In this document: positions 10,604-21,420 of the stretch, piece by piece
How the letters are laid out: each line of letters starts with the position of its first letter
Numbering within the stretch: position 1 is the stretch's first letter
NCBI GenBank assembly: GCA_002900995.3
Contig: CM035313.1
Coordinates: forward strand, 248,001 to 312,000
Direction: 5' to 3'
Source of the DNA: Ganoderma boninense
Taxonomy: Eukaryota; Basidiomycota; Agaricomycetes; Polyporales; Polyporaceae
DNA length: 64,000 nucleotides
Position numbers and translations under genes: made by a program
The notes under the pieces: model-generated
Told to the model about the DNA's origin: nothing
The model's input: the letters and a program-made list of their open reading frames with translations, nothing else
The model's database searches: none

Positions 10604-12134
10604 ATGGATGCTATTGTTCACGCCCTCCCTCATCAATTTGCGCGTCGCACTGCAACTGCACGATTCATGGTCGATTTGGAGTTGTACTTCACCGGGGTGT
10701 TGGATGGGAGCTTGACGAGGGGGATTGCAGATGCCCCTGTCCCGCCGATTCATCTAGAACATGCCGCGGTGGAAGACTGTCGCTCCATCGCCGCCATGGT
10801 GGCACTTGCCAGGCAGAACGTTTGTAAGTCCGCTTTCATCTTGATACACGTTCTACGCTAACGTGGTGCAGACCAGGTCAGCTGGGACGCAGTTGACTAC
10901 GCCAACGAGGTATCCAAGGTCGCCCTACCCAATCCAGAGCTCGAAGCCCGCCTGATGGCGAAGTACCCTCCCCTCATTCCCATAGCCGAGGTAATTCGCC
11001 GCCACGACGACAACCTGCCGCTTGTTTTGGGACCGGCGATTGTCACTGACGTCAAGGGTCGTATTTTGCTTTGGTCGCTGCCGAACGTTCTTTCCGAGCT
11101 GCGGCAGGTTCGTTATCATGTTCGCGTTGTTAACCGGCACCTAACGATTGGTTGCAGGCAAAGATTCTTTCCGCCACTCGTCTGCTGGAAGGGCAGATGA
11201 ATGTGGAGGACCCAGAACCCGGCGCGAAGATCATGAAGGGCTGGTGTACGTCAGCAACGTTCTATTCAAAAAATGGACAATGGATCTCCGGGTCGACGCT
11301 GTTGTATCCTGCCGGATATCAGCAGGGGCATACGGTGCGATCTTGGAGCTCTTATCAATATCATTGTCATTCCGGGGTGCTTACCATACATTGCAGGACA
11401 CCAATATTGACCCCACACCCAGTGCCGACGTGAGAAGCACGCGTGCCGCTGACTGGATGCTGGCCTTCGAAGAGAACGGTGGAATACTGGACGGCATCCT
11501 CGCAATGACTCACCCGGAGCTATACGACGCCGTCCAAGACACGATGGAGACGATATGGCGTGAAAATGGTGACAGTCACGCAATCATGGCGACTTGGCCA
11601 ACGTGTTTCACGGCACTCCAGGTGATCATTAATCGATCAACCTTGGGCCATCGTGACTGTCATGGCGCGCCCGGTTGGTTCGACCTCCTTGCAACACTCG
11701 GCACCTACGGAAAGAAGGCGGTGCTGGAGCTCCGTGGCCTCGGCATCTCGCTGCCATACGACGCTGGGAGCGTTGTGGCCCTGACGTCCAAGCTCCTCGT
11801 GCATGGAGTCCCTAAAGTCCGCGGCGAGCGCGTGTGTTACGCCTTCTACATGCACCGTGCCGTCCTGCGGCACTTCAAGATGCACGTAGATGCAGTGACA
11901 TTTAGCCTGGTCCGCCCCTCTACCACCCATGTGCCGGAGGAGCTGGACCAGAACACGATCACTGGGAGACTCCGGAGCATGGGCCTGGCGGGCGATGGTA
12001 GGCAGATGCAGGGCGGCACATCGGAGCATAGTACCGGGACGACGATCGACAGCGGGTCCGACGGCAACGCTGGATTCAAGCCCTCGGCAGTACATGGTGG
12101 CAGCGACAGCGAGGATGTCGAGATGGAGGACTGA
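10604..12134 (+). CDS. TET/JBP-family 2-oxoglutarate/Fe(II) dioxygenase (KDZ cargo gene 4)
   Basis: Exons 10604-10823, 10872-11107, 11158-11245 and 11326-12134 join in phase to a 450-aa protein. The C-terminal half shows the TET/JBP double-stranded beta-helix signature. NRSTLGHRD gives the H-x-D iron ligands (about H290, D292), followed by GWFDLLATLG. Then come an YDAGSVVALTSKLLVHGV segment with the third iron ligand (about H341), and GERVCYAFYM, whose Arg (about R350) is the likely 2-oxoglutarate contact. Proteins of this family oxidise 5-methylcytosine or thymine in DNA. In basidiomycetes they are expanded and physically linked to KDZ transposons, as here, where the transposase follows 285 bp downstream. 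The C-terminus is acidic and disordered. The frame has no stop, unlike its two neighbours. The substrate is not determinable from sequence. Confidence 0.8.
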
Positions 12135-12418
12135 GTGTATAGCCCGCACACACCAACGTTGCCGCGACTTCGGAGAGGCTCAGAAATAGCTACCGTCCAT
12201 TGTACCGTGTACCACGCTGTGTAGCGTTTGGCAACGATGTGCCCGTAGGCTGCCTATACATGTGCCTGTGAGGATCTGCCGTAAGCAACGTATGGTGAGC
12301 ATAACGGTCAGCTGCACCGCAGCTATACAACCTGTCCAACGCCGCTCCAGTCCCTGTGGTTGCACTCACCTGGCCCCCACTCTGTAGCATCAAGTACGCC
12401 GTGTTCGCCGCGTTGACG

Positions 12419-15400
12419 ATGGGCGGACATCGTCGAACCCTTGCGCCACCGACTCTGTATAACGAGGTGTCAGTTGAAAAACGGCAGAGGAAACGCGGCT
12501 CGAGACTAGTCATCACCAAGTCGCAAGTTGCATTTCTCCCAACCGCGGATGCGTCGGCAGGCACCTCTGGGTCGAGTGCAACTGTTCCACCACAAACAGA
12601 GGATGTGGCAGCTCCAGAAGGCATAGAGGACTACCATGAAATCGACTTCGAGCCGGAACTTCGACCACCACGAAAGGGAAAGGTATGCAAACCGTCGCGT
12701 CGTCTGCATGTGAACCCTTGACCCCTTAAGTCTCTCTCAGTCTCAAAACGATTTTCAACGTGAGTTCCTCGCTGTACGAGCGGAATACATCGACCGGCAC
12801 CTCCTTCAAGAATCTCCCCCTCCAGAGGGTGCCGGAACCTGCGGTCACCCAGCGCTGTGGAGGTGCCTCACCTGCCACGCACTGCCGACATTCTGCTCGA
12901 ACTGCTGCCGCGAAGCTCATCGATCCCATCTTTTCCATCGCGTCGAGTTTTGGGGGGGCACGTACTATCGAGCTGCGTGGCTCCGGCAGGTCGGCGTTCA
13001 GGTACACTGTGGACACAACGGCTCTCCTTGCCCTGCCCTTGGTACCTACGACGATGCTCCACATCCAACCATCCAACAGCCACCTCTCGACACATTGCCG
13101 TCACTGAATCCACACCGACCTGGTCCAAGCCCGGTGTCCTTGCCAGACGTATACAGGGCTGCGGGGGACGTCTCCGGCGACGTCGACTCGGACAACTTCG
13201 CATATCTCGTGGAAGACCCGGACTCCGACCTTGAAGATGAGGATGCCGACTTCTACTACGGCACCAACCCTGATACGTCTACGCCCATTGTCTCTGATCT
13301 ACCTTGGTTTGGTGAAGGGCCTCAGCGGCCGGCGGCAACCTCCTCCACCTTACACCCGACATCGGCAACATATAAAAACAATCGAATGCTTGTGGTTGTT
13401 GACCTCGAGGGCGTGCACGAGTTGCCGTTTACGTTCTGTGCCTGCCCCAATGCCGCGCGCAATGACCTCCAGCTAATCGATCTCGGCTACTATCCGGCGT
13501 CGATTCAGCTGCCGAAGACAGTATTTACGCGACGCCTCCTAGACGACTTCCTTCTTTCCAACAAGGAATGCAAGACGTCCGCCAGGAACTATTACAACAA
13601 GTTGAGACGAACAACCAACCCGGTGTTCCCCCACATGGTCTCTGTGAGTTGCCGTCAGACTTCTGGCCCCACAAGCTGACCTCACCGAACATGTAGGACA
13701 GGTATAAGGAACTGCTTAGAGTCTCCAGACAATGGCGAAACATTCAGATGCGCATTACGTCTGGCTTCGCTCACCGCTCAGAGGCGATACGTCCAGGAGA
13801 TCTCGCAATACGTTGCCCGGTGTGCCCACAGCCTGACAGCAACCTGCCGGACGGATGGGAAAACGACGAAGATAGGTAAGAAAATTTGCAACAGGGAGTC
13901 CCCCCGGTAACCGTTTGTTGTAGATGGAAATATACTCGGTCTGTAGTGCTCGACAGCAACTTTAGCGCTCAGCATCGAAAGATGCGTAACCCGCAGGACG
14001 ATGTGCCGCTGGCTGACGGGCACGCGTTCATGGTCACTGACGGGCCGTACAAGGAGCATTTGAAGACGGCGGCAGAGTTCTACGAGGTTAGTGGCATATG
14101 ACTCGGCTGTCGCCCACGTAATCATCCTTGTCTCCGCAGAAAACTACTTGTAACGATCATCGGGCTGTACTTACTGCTGCCCTCTACCGGGCGAACCTCG
14201 AGGCAACTGGAATTGGCACGGCGGCATGCTCTCGCCATGGCTTCTTTGCTCCTCATGCCTGTGTAGATTTCCAACAAGGAGAGCGGTACGTGCCGAACGT
14301 GATTCATGTGCCTTAACCACCCACTGAACCCACTCACCAGGCAGCGCAATATGGACTACATTCTCCCCTGGATCTTCGTATATCTTCATGGCCTGAGTCG
14401 TGTGCTGATCCTATACGACATTATGTGTCAGTACTTTGTGCATCTCTACGCCTGATTCACGAAAAGCCCACACCTTCACCTGCCGGAGGGACTGACGATA
14501 TTGCGAGGAATTGGCCAATTCCATGTCCACGGTCATATCCCAAAATGCTATCCTCGATTTTCCGTCAATTTCATTCCTGGGGCCGGTGTTCAGGACGGTG
14601 AAATTATCGAGACCCTGTGGAACAAAACGAATGCAGTTGCCGACAGCACTCGCGGCATGTCCGCGGCACATCGTCGGGAGGTCATAGACGACCATATGAA
14701 TGATTCCAATTGGATGAAACTTACGAGGATCAGTAAGCACTTACCTCCATGAGAACACCATTCCTTTCGGCCCGCTAATCGTGCACCATGTGCCGTGTAT
14801 TTATAGGCACGTTGCTGGCTCAGAAATGGCGGCGGGCATGCCAGGAGTGGTGTCCAGCTGTAGACGCGTTTGAAGAACTCACCCACGGCTCTGATCCACT
14901 GAAGTGCGAGGAATGGAAACGAGAGGCAGATGCCGCCGACGAAGCGAGAGCCTCCGACCCTTCGGCCATGGACATCTATGACGTTGCGACCAAGCCATGT
15001 AAGCTTCCTGCAGGATGAGGTGACGAAAGCACGCTCATAATCGTTGCATTTGTAACGTACAGTGCCAACACGAAAGGACGTCCAGATAATGCTCTCGGAG
15101 CAGGAACTGACTGACCGTGGAGCTGCCGAGCAGCTAGGAGCCGCAGACTGGATAAGCAATGGCCTCCGTATCGAGGAGACAAAGTAAGTGGGACGATCAG
15201 ATCCCTCTCGAATCGTACTCACCCCTTGGCCAGGCTGGCAGTTGCATACTCTGCCCGAAGGGTGAAAGCGACCTCTGGTACAGATACTCGGCTGTCGTTG
15301 GTGCAGCAACGGCAGCGTCTGGCTACCGCAATCGCAGCGTTCCACAAGGCCGGACGGAAGCACATGCCGGGATACCTGCCGGGGGATGGTGGTGGCCTTG

Positions 15401-16293
15401 AGGATGACACGACGGTGTTTGGAGCGGAATAGGACGAAGAAGGAGTAACCGTAAACGATGCGGGCGAACCAGACGTTGCTGCCGACAGACCTGAGGATCA
15501 ACCAATTGGGCTTCCTTCGACTTTCGGCATCGAATTTCTCGCTCAGACAGGGCTGCTCGACCTTGCCAAGAAGGAACGACATCTGCGGGAAGGTCAGCTC
15601 AATGATGCGCTGCAAGGCATTCGTACGGGCATTGGATATAAGTCCCTGTTGTACCGTGCGAAGGTGCGCAATGCATCGTCGTATCGGGCGAAGCTGCGCA
15701 GCTTCGATGACGTTCATATAGCCGATGAAGGAGTGAGGAAGCACGTACGTGTCTATCAACAAGCAAGACGAGCTATGGAACGACTGTTCGATCTGGACGA
15801 CGCGAACGACGCACAGGCCCTCGGCGCCTTCCAGGCTCGGTACAAGGATATTTGCAGGGAGGATCTGAGGGTGTCGACGGCGGTTATTGAATCGTTTACG
15901 CACGGGGTGCGCAACGAGCACTCAGCATGGTTTTGGAACATTTCGGACACTGCTTCCGGCGAAGAAGCCCAGTGGATCCAAGACTGTAAGCACCTGTATT
16001 CTAGCCAATGCCCTCGTTAATACTGAACACGACCAGATCGAAGGATGCTGTGGCTGAGGGCATACGCACGGAAGGCCAGATGGGATGAAGAGCGGCAGCT
16101 CGTGCCCTTTGAGATGGAGTGCACAGTGAGGTCCTTCGAAGCGAAGGCGAGAGAATGGGAGACATGGGCTCTGAACGGCAGCCGTACACTAGGGCATGAG
16201 GCCTTCGCCCGTCGGCAGATAGCCCTATGGCAGGCCCTTCGGGAGCATGCGTCGGCAGCATTCGCAACGGCACAGGCAACGTTCGTACCTTGA
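12419..16293 (+). pseudogene. KDZ transposase with N-terminal CxC2 cysteine cluster; two in-frame stops
   Basis: Ten exons (12419-12682, 12741-13643, 13697-13875, 13924-14086, 14140-14285, 14341-14732, 14807-14998, 15063-15183, 15234-15985, 16037-16293) join in phase to 1,123 codons, the usual KDZ size. Near residues 120-150 lies a Cys/His cluster (CGHPALWRCLTCHALPTFC, SNCCREAHRSH) of the CxC2 type that precedes KDZ domains. The core shows VVLDSNFSAQH, then ILYDIMCQYF, then FHVHGHIPKC and GAGVQDGEIIETLWNKTN, fitting the acidic catalytic residues of this class. TGA at 14453-14455 (codon 590) and TAG at 15430-15432 (codon 853) interrupt otherwise continuous frame. Both can be explained by C-to-T changes. 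I infer that the element no longer makes active transposase unless the stops are errors. Confidence 0.8.
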
Positions 16294-16550
16294 ATATATC
16301 ATATGACTTTGTGGGAAACGTGGCGTGAGGAAGCTGCCGAGATGATCGATATCTGCCATGACCGACATACCACTCTAAACCGTGCCGCCATGTCGTTGAA
16401 GACGGATGCCACCATCCCTAGCCTCACTATGGACGATGCCGCTGCCTTGGCCCAGCGGGAAGCGAATGTGGCTGCCATTGCCCTGCGCGAAGTGAAAGAG
16501 ACGATGACGTCAGCACGTCTGGAATGCCTGTTGGTGATATGGAGGGTGCG
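16294..16550 (+). other. Short coiled-coil frame after the transposase
   Basis: From ATG 16303 a frame reads MTLWETWREEAAEMIDICHD and continues as an Ala/Glu/Arg-rich helix to about 16550, where sequence composition changes abruptly. It may be the start of a further cargo gene cut by the hairpin-rich insertion, or a frameshifted C-terminus of the transposase. There is no recognisable family. Confidence 0.3.
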
Positions 16551-16899
16551 CTGTCGAGCGGGGGATCGTGCGTTGGAGTTGTTTGGGTTGGAGTGGGTAG
16601 GTAGGGTGGATAGATGGATGGTTGGTTTATTGGTGGGCTCCAGTTGTGTTGGTAGTTTGAGGTACCCAAGCAACGCACTGCCACAAGGTGTATGGGTTTT
16701 CCAGGTTTCCCGAAATTGACCTCGTCGAGTTCTTGGTGAGGAAGGAAAGACAGAAACCTTGGGTTGCCTGCTGCGTTTCTTGAAGCTGGGTTCGAAGATG
16801 TGAAGTGCTACCTATTTGCTGGTAGGGCACTGCTTGAACGGACAGAGTTTCCCCCTATACGTAGTGGGTGCTGTGTCTGTCCTCTCGTCCGGTACGTGT

Positions 16900-17289
16900 G
16901 TGTCTGTCGGAGACACCTGGTTGGAGTATCTCTCGGTAGATACTCTGCTTTTGGTATGAAACAAGCCTTTGCTGTTTCAAACCACTGGGTGAGCAGCTGC
17001 TTGACGGCTCAAGCTACTGTCTGCTCCGTGTTGATCTGATCCAGTTGATCAGATCCTTGGTGATCTAGTCCGGTTGACCAGATCCTCGTAATCTAGTCCA
17101 GTTGACTAGATTCTTGTGATCTAGTCCGGTTGACTAGATCCTTGTGTAGTTTGGTCCGTTGACCAGTGACTACTCTAGTGTGGCACTTGCTCAGGCAACT
17201 GTTTGCCTCCAGTGCAGGACACTAGCTTCAACAAGCCTTCTTGCTTGTTGGCTGCCGACCTGACCCTTATTGATCTGGCTGATCAATAG
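16900..17289. repeat. Array of about ten 16-23-bp hairpins, partly periodic
   Basis: Perfect stems of 6-9 bp lie at 16900-16916, 16924-16945, 16957-16979, 16999-17014, 17033-17055, 17090-17112, 17118-17140, 17229-17250 and 17269-17289, with a near-perfect one at 17062-17084. The four between 17033 and 17140 repeat every 28-29 bp with the form GATCTAGTC-CGGTT-GACTAGATC. The stem sequences differ between hairpins, but the size and the loop (often ending GTT or CGG) are kept. Confidence 0.7.
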
Positions 17290-17590
17290 GTGGATGTCAA
17301 GCTGAGTGGGGTAGTGGAAAGCTGAGAGACTGGTGGGTGGTTGGATGACTGCTGGGGTGATTGCTTGATCCTTCTCTGGGGCCATTTTCAGTCTAGTATT
17401 TATACTGTCCTGAAGAGCTTCCAGAGACTTCTAAGTACATGACAAATGGCTCTTGATGAGATTACAAATCACTGTTCCATATCATTCTAGAAGCTTCTAT
17501 GCTCTTCCGGTCTTCTCTAAGACCTTTCCGGTGTGTTCCGGTTGTTTCTATGCCTTTCTTGAGCTTTCCAGATCCTTCTTTTCTGGAATG

Positions 17591-17690
17591 NNNNNNNNNN
17601 NNNNNNNNNNNNNNNNNNNNNNNNNNNNNNNNNNNNNNNNNNNNNNNNNNNNNNNNNNNNNNNNNNNNNNNNNNNNNNNNNNNNNNNNNN
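17591..17690. other. Assembly gap (100 N)
   Basis: The stretch is exactly 100 N, a conventional gap of unknown size, set within the palindrome-rich repeat. Confidence 0.99.
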
Positions 17691-18300
17691 GTGTCTCCTG
17701 GCATCTCCTAGATAGTTCTCAAGCCTTGTGGAATGTTCTGGACTGTTCCAGAAATTTCCATCCTTTTCTAGAGTGCAGAATATTCCGGAATGTTCTAGAG
17801 CCTTGTGGAGTATTCTGGCTTGTTCCAGAAGTTTCCATCTGCTTCTAGCACATAATACACCTCCAGCATGTTCTTAGAACTTTGTAGATTGTTCTAGAAC
17901 CTTCTGGAATGTTCCGGAAACTTCCAGTCACCTCTAGGATGCTTCAGCAGCTTCCAGAAGACCCTACATGTTTCGGGCTTCTTCTAGTGCTTGTTATAAG
18001 CATCTGAGACCTTTTGGTGTCCCCATATTTTGTCTGGTAGACTATTCCAGGTTTGCCCCTTCTTGTGGCAAGAGACAGCAGATAAAGAACATAGCTGAGA
18101 GTAAGAGTTTTGGTTGTAGATGAGGTGATATTGAGCCAGTTAATGCCATTCTGGAATTTTTAGACAGTATGTCTACATGGGAATAAGCCAATGCCACAAC
18201 TCTTTTGTTGGGTGGCCTTGCCACAGGACATGTGGGTTTGAGCTTCTCCTATAGTTTGCTTTGGTAGAAGCCCTGTCCATGTGCCAATCCCTTTTGGTGC

Positions 18301-19420
18301 ATGACAGCGCGAAGCCTTGCAGGCATTGCCGCGACCAGCGGACAACATGACGATCAGGCGGTGGAACCATGGTATTGCCCGGGAGCTGGTAGGAACGGCT
18401 CAAAATTGTTGATGTGCGCTATGGACTTACTGCTGCCCACAGTGGATAGCAATCTCAGTGCTGGGATTAGCTGGCGCATTGGAGATGACAGTATCTCACG
18501 AAAACAGCACAGCTGTCCTCTCGTCCCAGCCGCTCACATATCTCTTGCGTGCGGCAACTTGGGAAACTCGGTGGCTGCGGTTCAGCGTCTTGGCGTTGGA
18601 CGTGCCGACGTTTTTGGCATTGAGCGCGCTGGATATCCGGGTCTTTCAAGGGTTGGAGGACAATGGCACCTTTCCGCGATGGTGGACTTGGTCTGTAGAT
18701 GGTCCTGGAGAAGGCCACCGGTGCCCCGGATGGTGGCGCAACCCGTCAGCCGACGTTGCAAGTGACTGCCTCCCTGCGCATTGTAGATGGCGGATACTTA
18801 CGCGGCGAAGGGACCACCTATGCCTGTTTTTGAATCAGATAACGATGACCTAGCCACAGTTGCCGGTGACATGTATCTCACTTTAGAAGGCATTCTGGCT
18901 GAAAAGGAGGCGGACCTGCGGGAGATAGACGGATGTATCGCGGAGGAGGAGTTGGAACTCAGTCGATAGTAGCGTCCGAGTTGTGGAAGACTGTTTGAAC
19001 ATCGTTATTGCTCCGGCAGCCCCGAATATCATGTACAAGTGCTCGGCACATACTTGTAAGCTTTCGCGAGCTGTGTGAAAGTCAGTTTCAGCATTGAAAT
19101 CATCGAACAAAGAGGCTGCCGGAAGCGATGGCATACAATATAGGAGGCGCTTTGAAACAAGAAATACAACAGCAAAGGGTCACCCTAATATTATAAAGGA
19201 TATCATAAAGGTGAGTGCGAGGATTTGGACTTACATCTTGACCGCTGCCTGGCTGAGGAACTGGGGTGAGAAGCATGGGGTCCTAAGCAGCGGTGTCAGA
19301 GAAAGATAGGCCCACAATGCGGTGAGATTACCAGTAGGGTGGTTAAAAATAAAATAGGTTTACCTGTAGTACTGCCTTCTTTAACATATGAATGGGAATT
19401 TGACGGCGGCAAGGCTCCGT
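18301..19420. other. Right internal part of the KDZ element, no recognised gene
   Basis: Return to higher-GC sequence. A small frame at 18787-18969 reads MADTYAAKGPPMPVFESDND with a helical Glu-rich end. Another open stretch spans 18458-18853. Neither resembles a known family and no convincing splice pattern links them to the frame ending near 16550, although a cargo gene split by the repeat block remains possible. Confidence 0.3.
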
Positions 19421-19779
19421 ATCGCAGCTGGGATGGGGGGCTTGGGCAGGTCGCCGGCCGGTTAACAAGCGCCTGGATGGGGAGGAGCGGGCCGGCAAGC
19501 AAGCGCCTGAATGAAGTCGCCCGGCCGCTCACCAAGGTCCACAAGCGGGCATCTTATGATCTCTGAGTGAATTTCGCGACTCTGTGTGCTGAAAATGGTG
19601 CGGGATAGTGACTATCACTTGTTCGATATTGCAGTTGTGTAGCAGGAGCATAGAAGGGGGTACATACAAGGAGTCCGGCCGAGGAGCATAGCCACATATG
19701 GGCGCCAGCCGGCCGGAAGCCTGTGAACGCCTATCGAAGTTCTCCCGCCCGGCAATCATACGTGGCTATGTTGTGGGGG

Positions 19780-19865
19780 CCGGCCGGGGTCGGCTGCCTA
19801 TCAATTACAGGTACAATGCCCGGCCGGGTACCTAGTATTATAGTGGATTGTAATGGAACGGGCTC
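19780..19865. repeat. Right terminal inverted repeat of the KDZ element
   Basis: The reverse complement matches the left end (see 2401-2500). Extra GGCCGG-type motifs lie inward at about 19455, 19490, 19530, 19675 and 19708, so both ends carry several copies. This fits subterminal binding sites for a transposase. Confidence 0.6.
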
Positions 19866-19872
19866 GCTCGAT
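19866..19872. repeat. Candidate target-site duplication, right
   Basis: GCTCGAT, identical to 2394-2400. Immediately after it, sequence similar to the uninterrupted relic at about 38137-38165 begins. Confidence 0.55.
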
Positions 19873-20220
19873 TCTCCCCTTACGGGGGCGATACGTCGCG
19901 TATTGAGCGATGGACCAGACGGTGTGGGGTTGGGTCTGGAGGGTAGGCGACGAGTCGCGTCAGTGCGTGGCGACGTTTTCTAGACACGGCGCAATAGTCG
20001 AGGATGCCGCACTCTCTCCCGATGGGGACACTGTTTCTGGCGCGAGGGACGGGTCGGACATCATGCGACAGAAGCACCATGTCATTGCGGCGGGACAGAG
20101 GGACCTGGAGCCTGCGGGAGGAATAGGGCATGTCGTCGCGTCGTTCGAATATATTTTTGCTTGCGTCTGGTAGGCTCGTGGGCGTGCGGACCGAGAGCTG
20201 TGCGTGCACCGCCGAAGACA
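19873..20220 (+). pseudogene. F-box/LRR/WD40 gene relic, 3' part
   Basis: This piece encodes the continuation of a WD40 blade (VWRVGDESRQCVATFSRHG, then ALSPDGDTVSGARDGS). The part ending GARDGS aligns with HVAFSPDGRT and VSGARDGSIV in the 36-38.3 kb relic. Its first 35 bases align with 38137-38165 of that relic, placing it directly after the piece that ends at 2400. It lies just outside the right end of the transposon. Confidence 0.65.
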
Positions 20221-20279
20221 CGCAGATTCACCATTGATTATGCTGGACAGTCGGTGTATCCCGGACTCTGGAGAGTATA

Positions 20280-21420
20280 ATGGCGGGCAGATACAGAATA
20301 CAGGCAGCTGGCGACAGTACTACACGACCAGACTCCCCAACTTCAAGTCCACGCATACGTTGCACGGGCGCTTATAAAATGTCGGCCCGGCTATCGGACA
20401 CGTCTCTCTCCCAGCTGCTTTCTCCACTTGACCACTCTCGCACTCGCTTCCCCCCTTCCACGCCTCTGCTGCCCTCGGTGTCTGCCTCTAGTTCGCCCTC
20501 CATTCAGCTCTAGGCTCTTAAAGCTCCCGTCACCACAACCCGCTGGCGCTGGGTGGCCTCGGAGCCCGCCCGCTGGCGAACCCGAGAACGGCCGGTCCAT
20601 GCCCAACACACGCCAGCTGGCTTCGAGCCCCTTGGATCTCTCCGCCAGGGAAGTGCAGCCCAGGTGAGTCTACATATGCGAGTGCCGAATCGCTCCTCTC
20701 CCGTGCAAGTGTCCCGCCGGCCCGTCTACCCCCCGCGGCGAAATACACTGCCAGCGGGATCCAAGCGGGATCTGGGAATCCTGCCGCCTCCGTCTTCGCC
20801 ATGTACGTAGGCACTGGCGGTCAGGCTCGCGGAGAGGAATCGAAGCCCGAGGGAGCAGCATGACGCACCTGCTCACTGGCGAGGTTAGTCCTAGGTGAGT
20901 CCGCCATCCTCCGCTCGTTTCTGACCCCGCCCTTGTCCGCCGACAGCCAAGTGCTCTCATCCGAGCCAAGCCCCGCTCTGAGTGCTCATGAAACGAGGTA
21001 CGTACCTCTACGTCCCCGTCCGTGCGCGATACCTGCTCTTGCGTAGCAAATCTCAACCACTTCGACAGTCTGCGCCGCCGGCGCACTGCAGCCCATCTCT
21101 CCGCACATCTTGTGGCCGTCCTGTCCGCGACCCTCTGTCCTCTGAATACTTCAGTGGTGAATTTGCTGCCCGTCGCACGCGCGATCTCCGACCGGTGGCA
21201 GCCAGGGTATCTTCAAACGAGTCGTCCCCACGCGGCACTGCAAACGTCTAGTCAGCCACGCTCTCAAGTCCTGGAAGTAAAGTGGCAAGGGACGAACCCT
21301 CGGTCGTCCGCCAGCGTGCTTAAGTGGTGGCGTCCCGTTATCCCGCTTCTCGCACAACCTGTAGCTGAAACGCACAGTACAAAATTGCTCGCGCTGAAGA
21401 GGAGGCTGAGAGGCTGCCTG
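20280..21420. repeat. Segmental duplication copy A (WD40 relic 3' flank)
   Basis: This aligns imperfectly with 25900-27100. Shared landmarks in order are GGCGCTTAT, GACA-GTCTC, GGCAAACCCAAGAACCGG-like sequence, repeated AGGTGAGTC words and the ACGAAACAAGGTACGTACCTC block. Donor-like AGGTGAGT words suggest a decayed multi-exon gene, but no frame is open for long in either copy. Confidence 0.45.

Larger units (their letters stand above)
16560..18300. repeat. Hairpin-rich, lower-GC repeat block with assembly gap (probable retroelement or nested insertion)
   Basis: Composition shifts at about 16560 and back at about 18300. The left part holds a series of short perfect inverted repeats and the right part is dense with TTC-N2-GAA-like words (TTCTAGAA, TTCCAGAA, TTCCGGAA). 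No coding frame resembles a protein family. The N run suggests that repetitive sequence collapsed here. Gene content inside the gap cannot be judged. Confidence 0.5.
2401..19865. mobile_element. KDZ-superfamily DNA transposon carrying TET/JBP and three accessory genes
   Basis: The unit of about 17.5 kb is bounded by imperfect GGCCGG-rich terminal inverted repeats and by a direct GCTCGAT on each side (2394-2400 and 19866-19872). Flanking DNA on both sides is WD40 relic. The uninterrupted relic at 38.1 kb continues with ATTCTCC-type sequence just as the right flank does, so the empty site can be rebuilt at the repeat. The element carries a KDZ transposase, a TET/JBP dioxygenase and three further spliced genes. 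The association of KDZ elements with TET/JBP genes in basidiomycetes is established. The exact ends, the 7-bp duplication and the true length (an N gap lies inside) are my inference. Confidence 0.75.

Noticed and set aside
14590..15921. Minus-strand open frame of 443 codons opposite the transposase
   Set aside because: The plus strand shows continuous transposase exons with correct splice phases. The antisense frame has no family features.
17033..17140. CRISPR-like array
   Set aside because: The repeats are palindromic units with almost no spacers, in a fungal nuclear sequence, so this is not CRISPR.
16548..18310. GCGCTGTC at 16548-16555 and GACAGCGC at 18303-18310 as inverted ends of the hairpin-rich insert
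   Set aside because: The match is only 8 bp, with no further similarity and no target duplication. It is close to chance expectation for GC-rich DNA.
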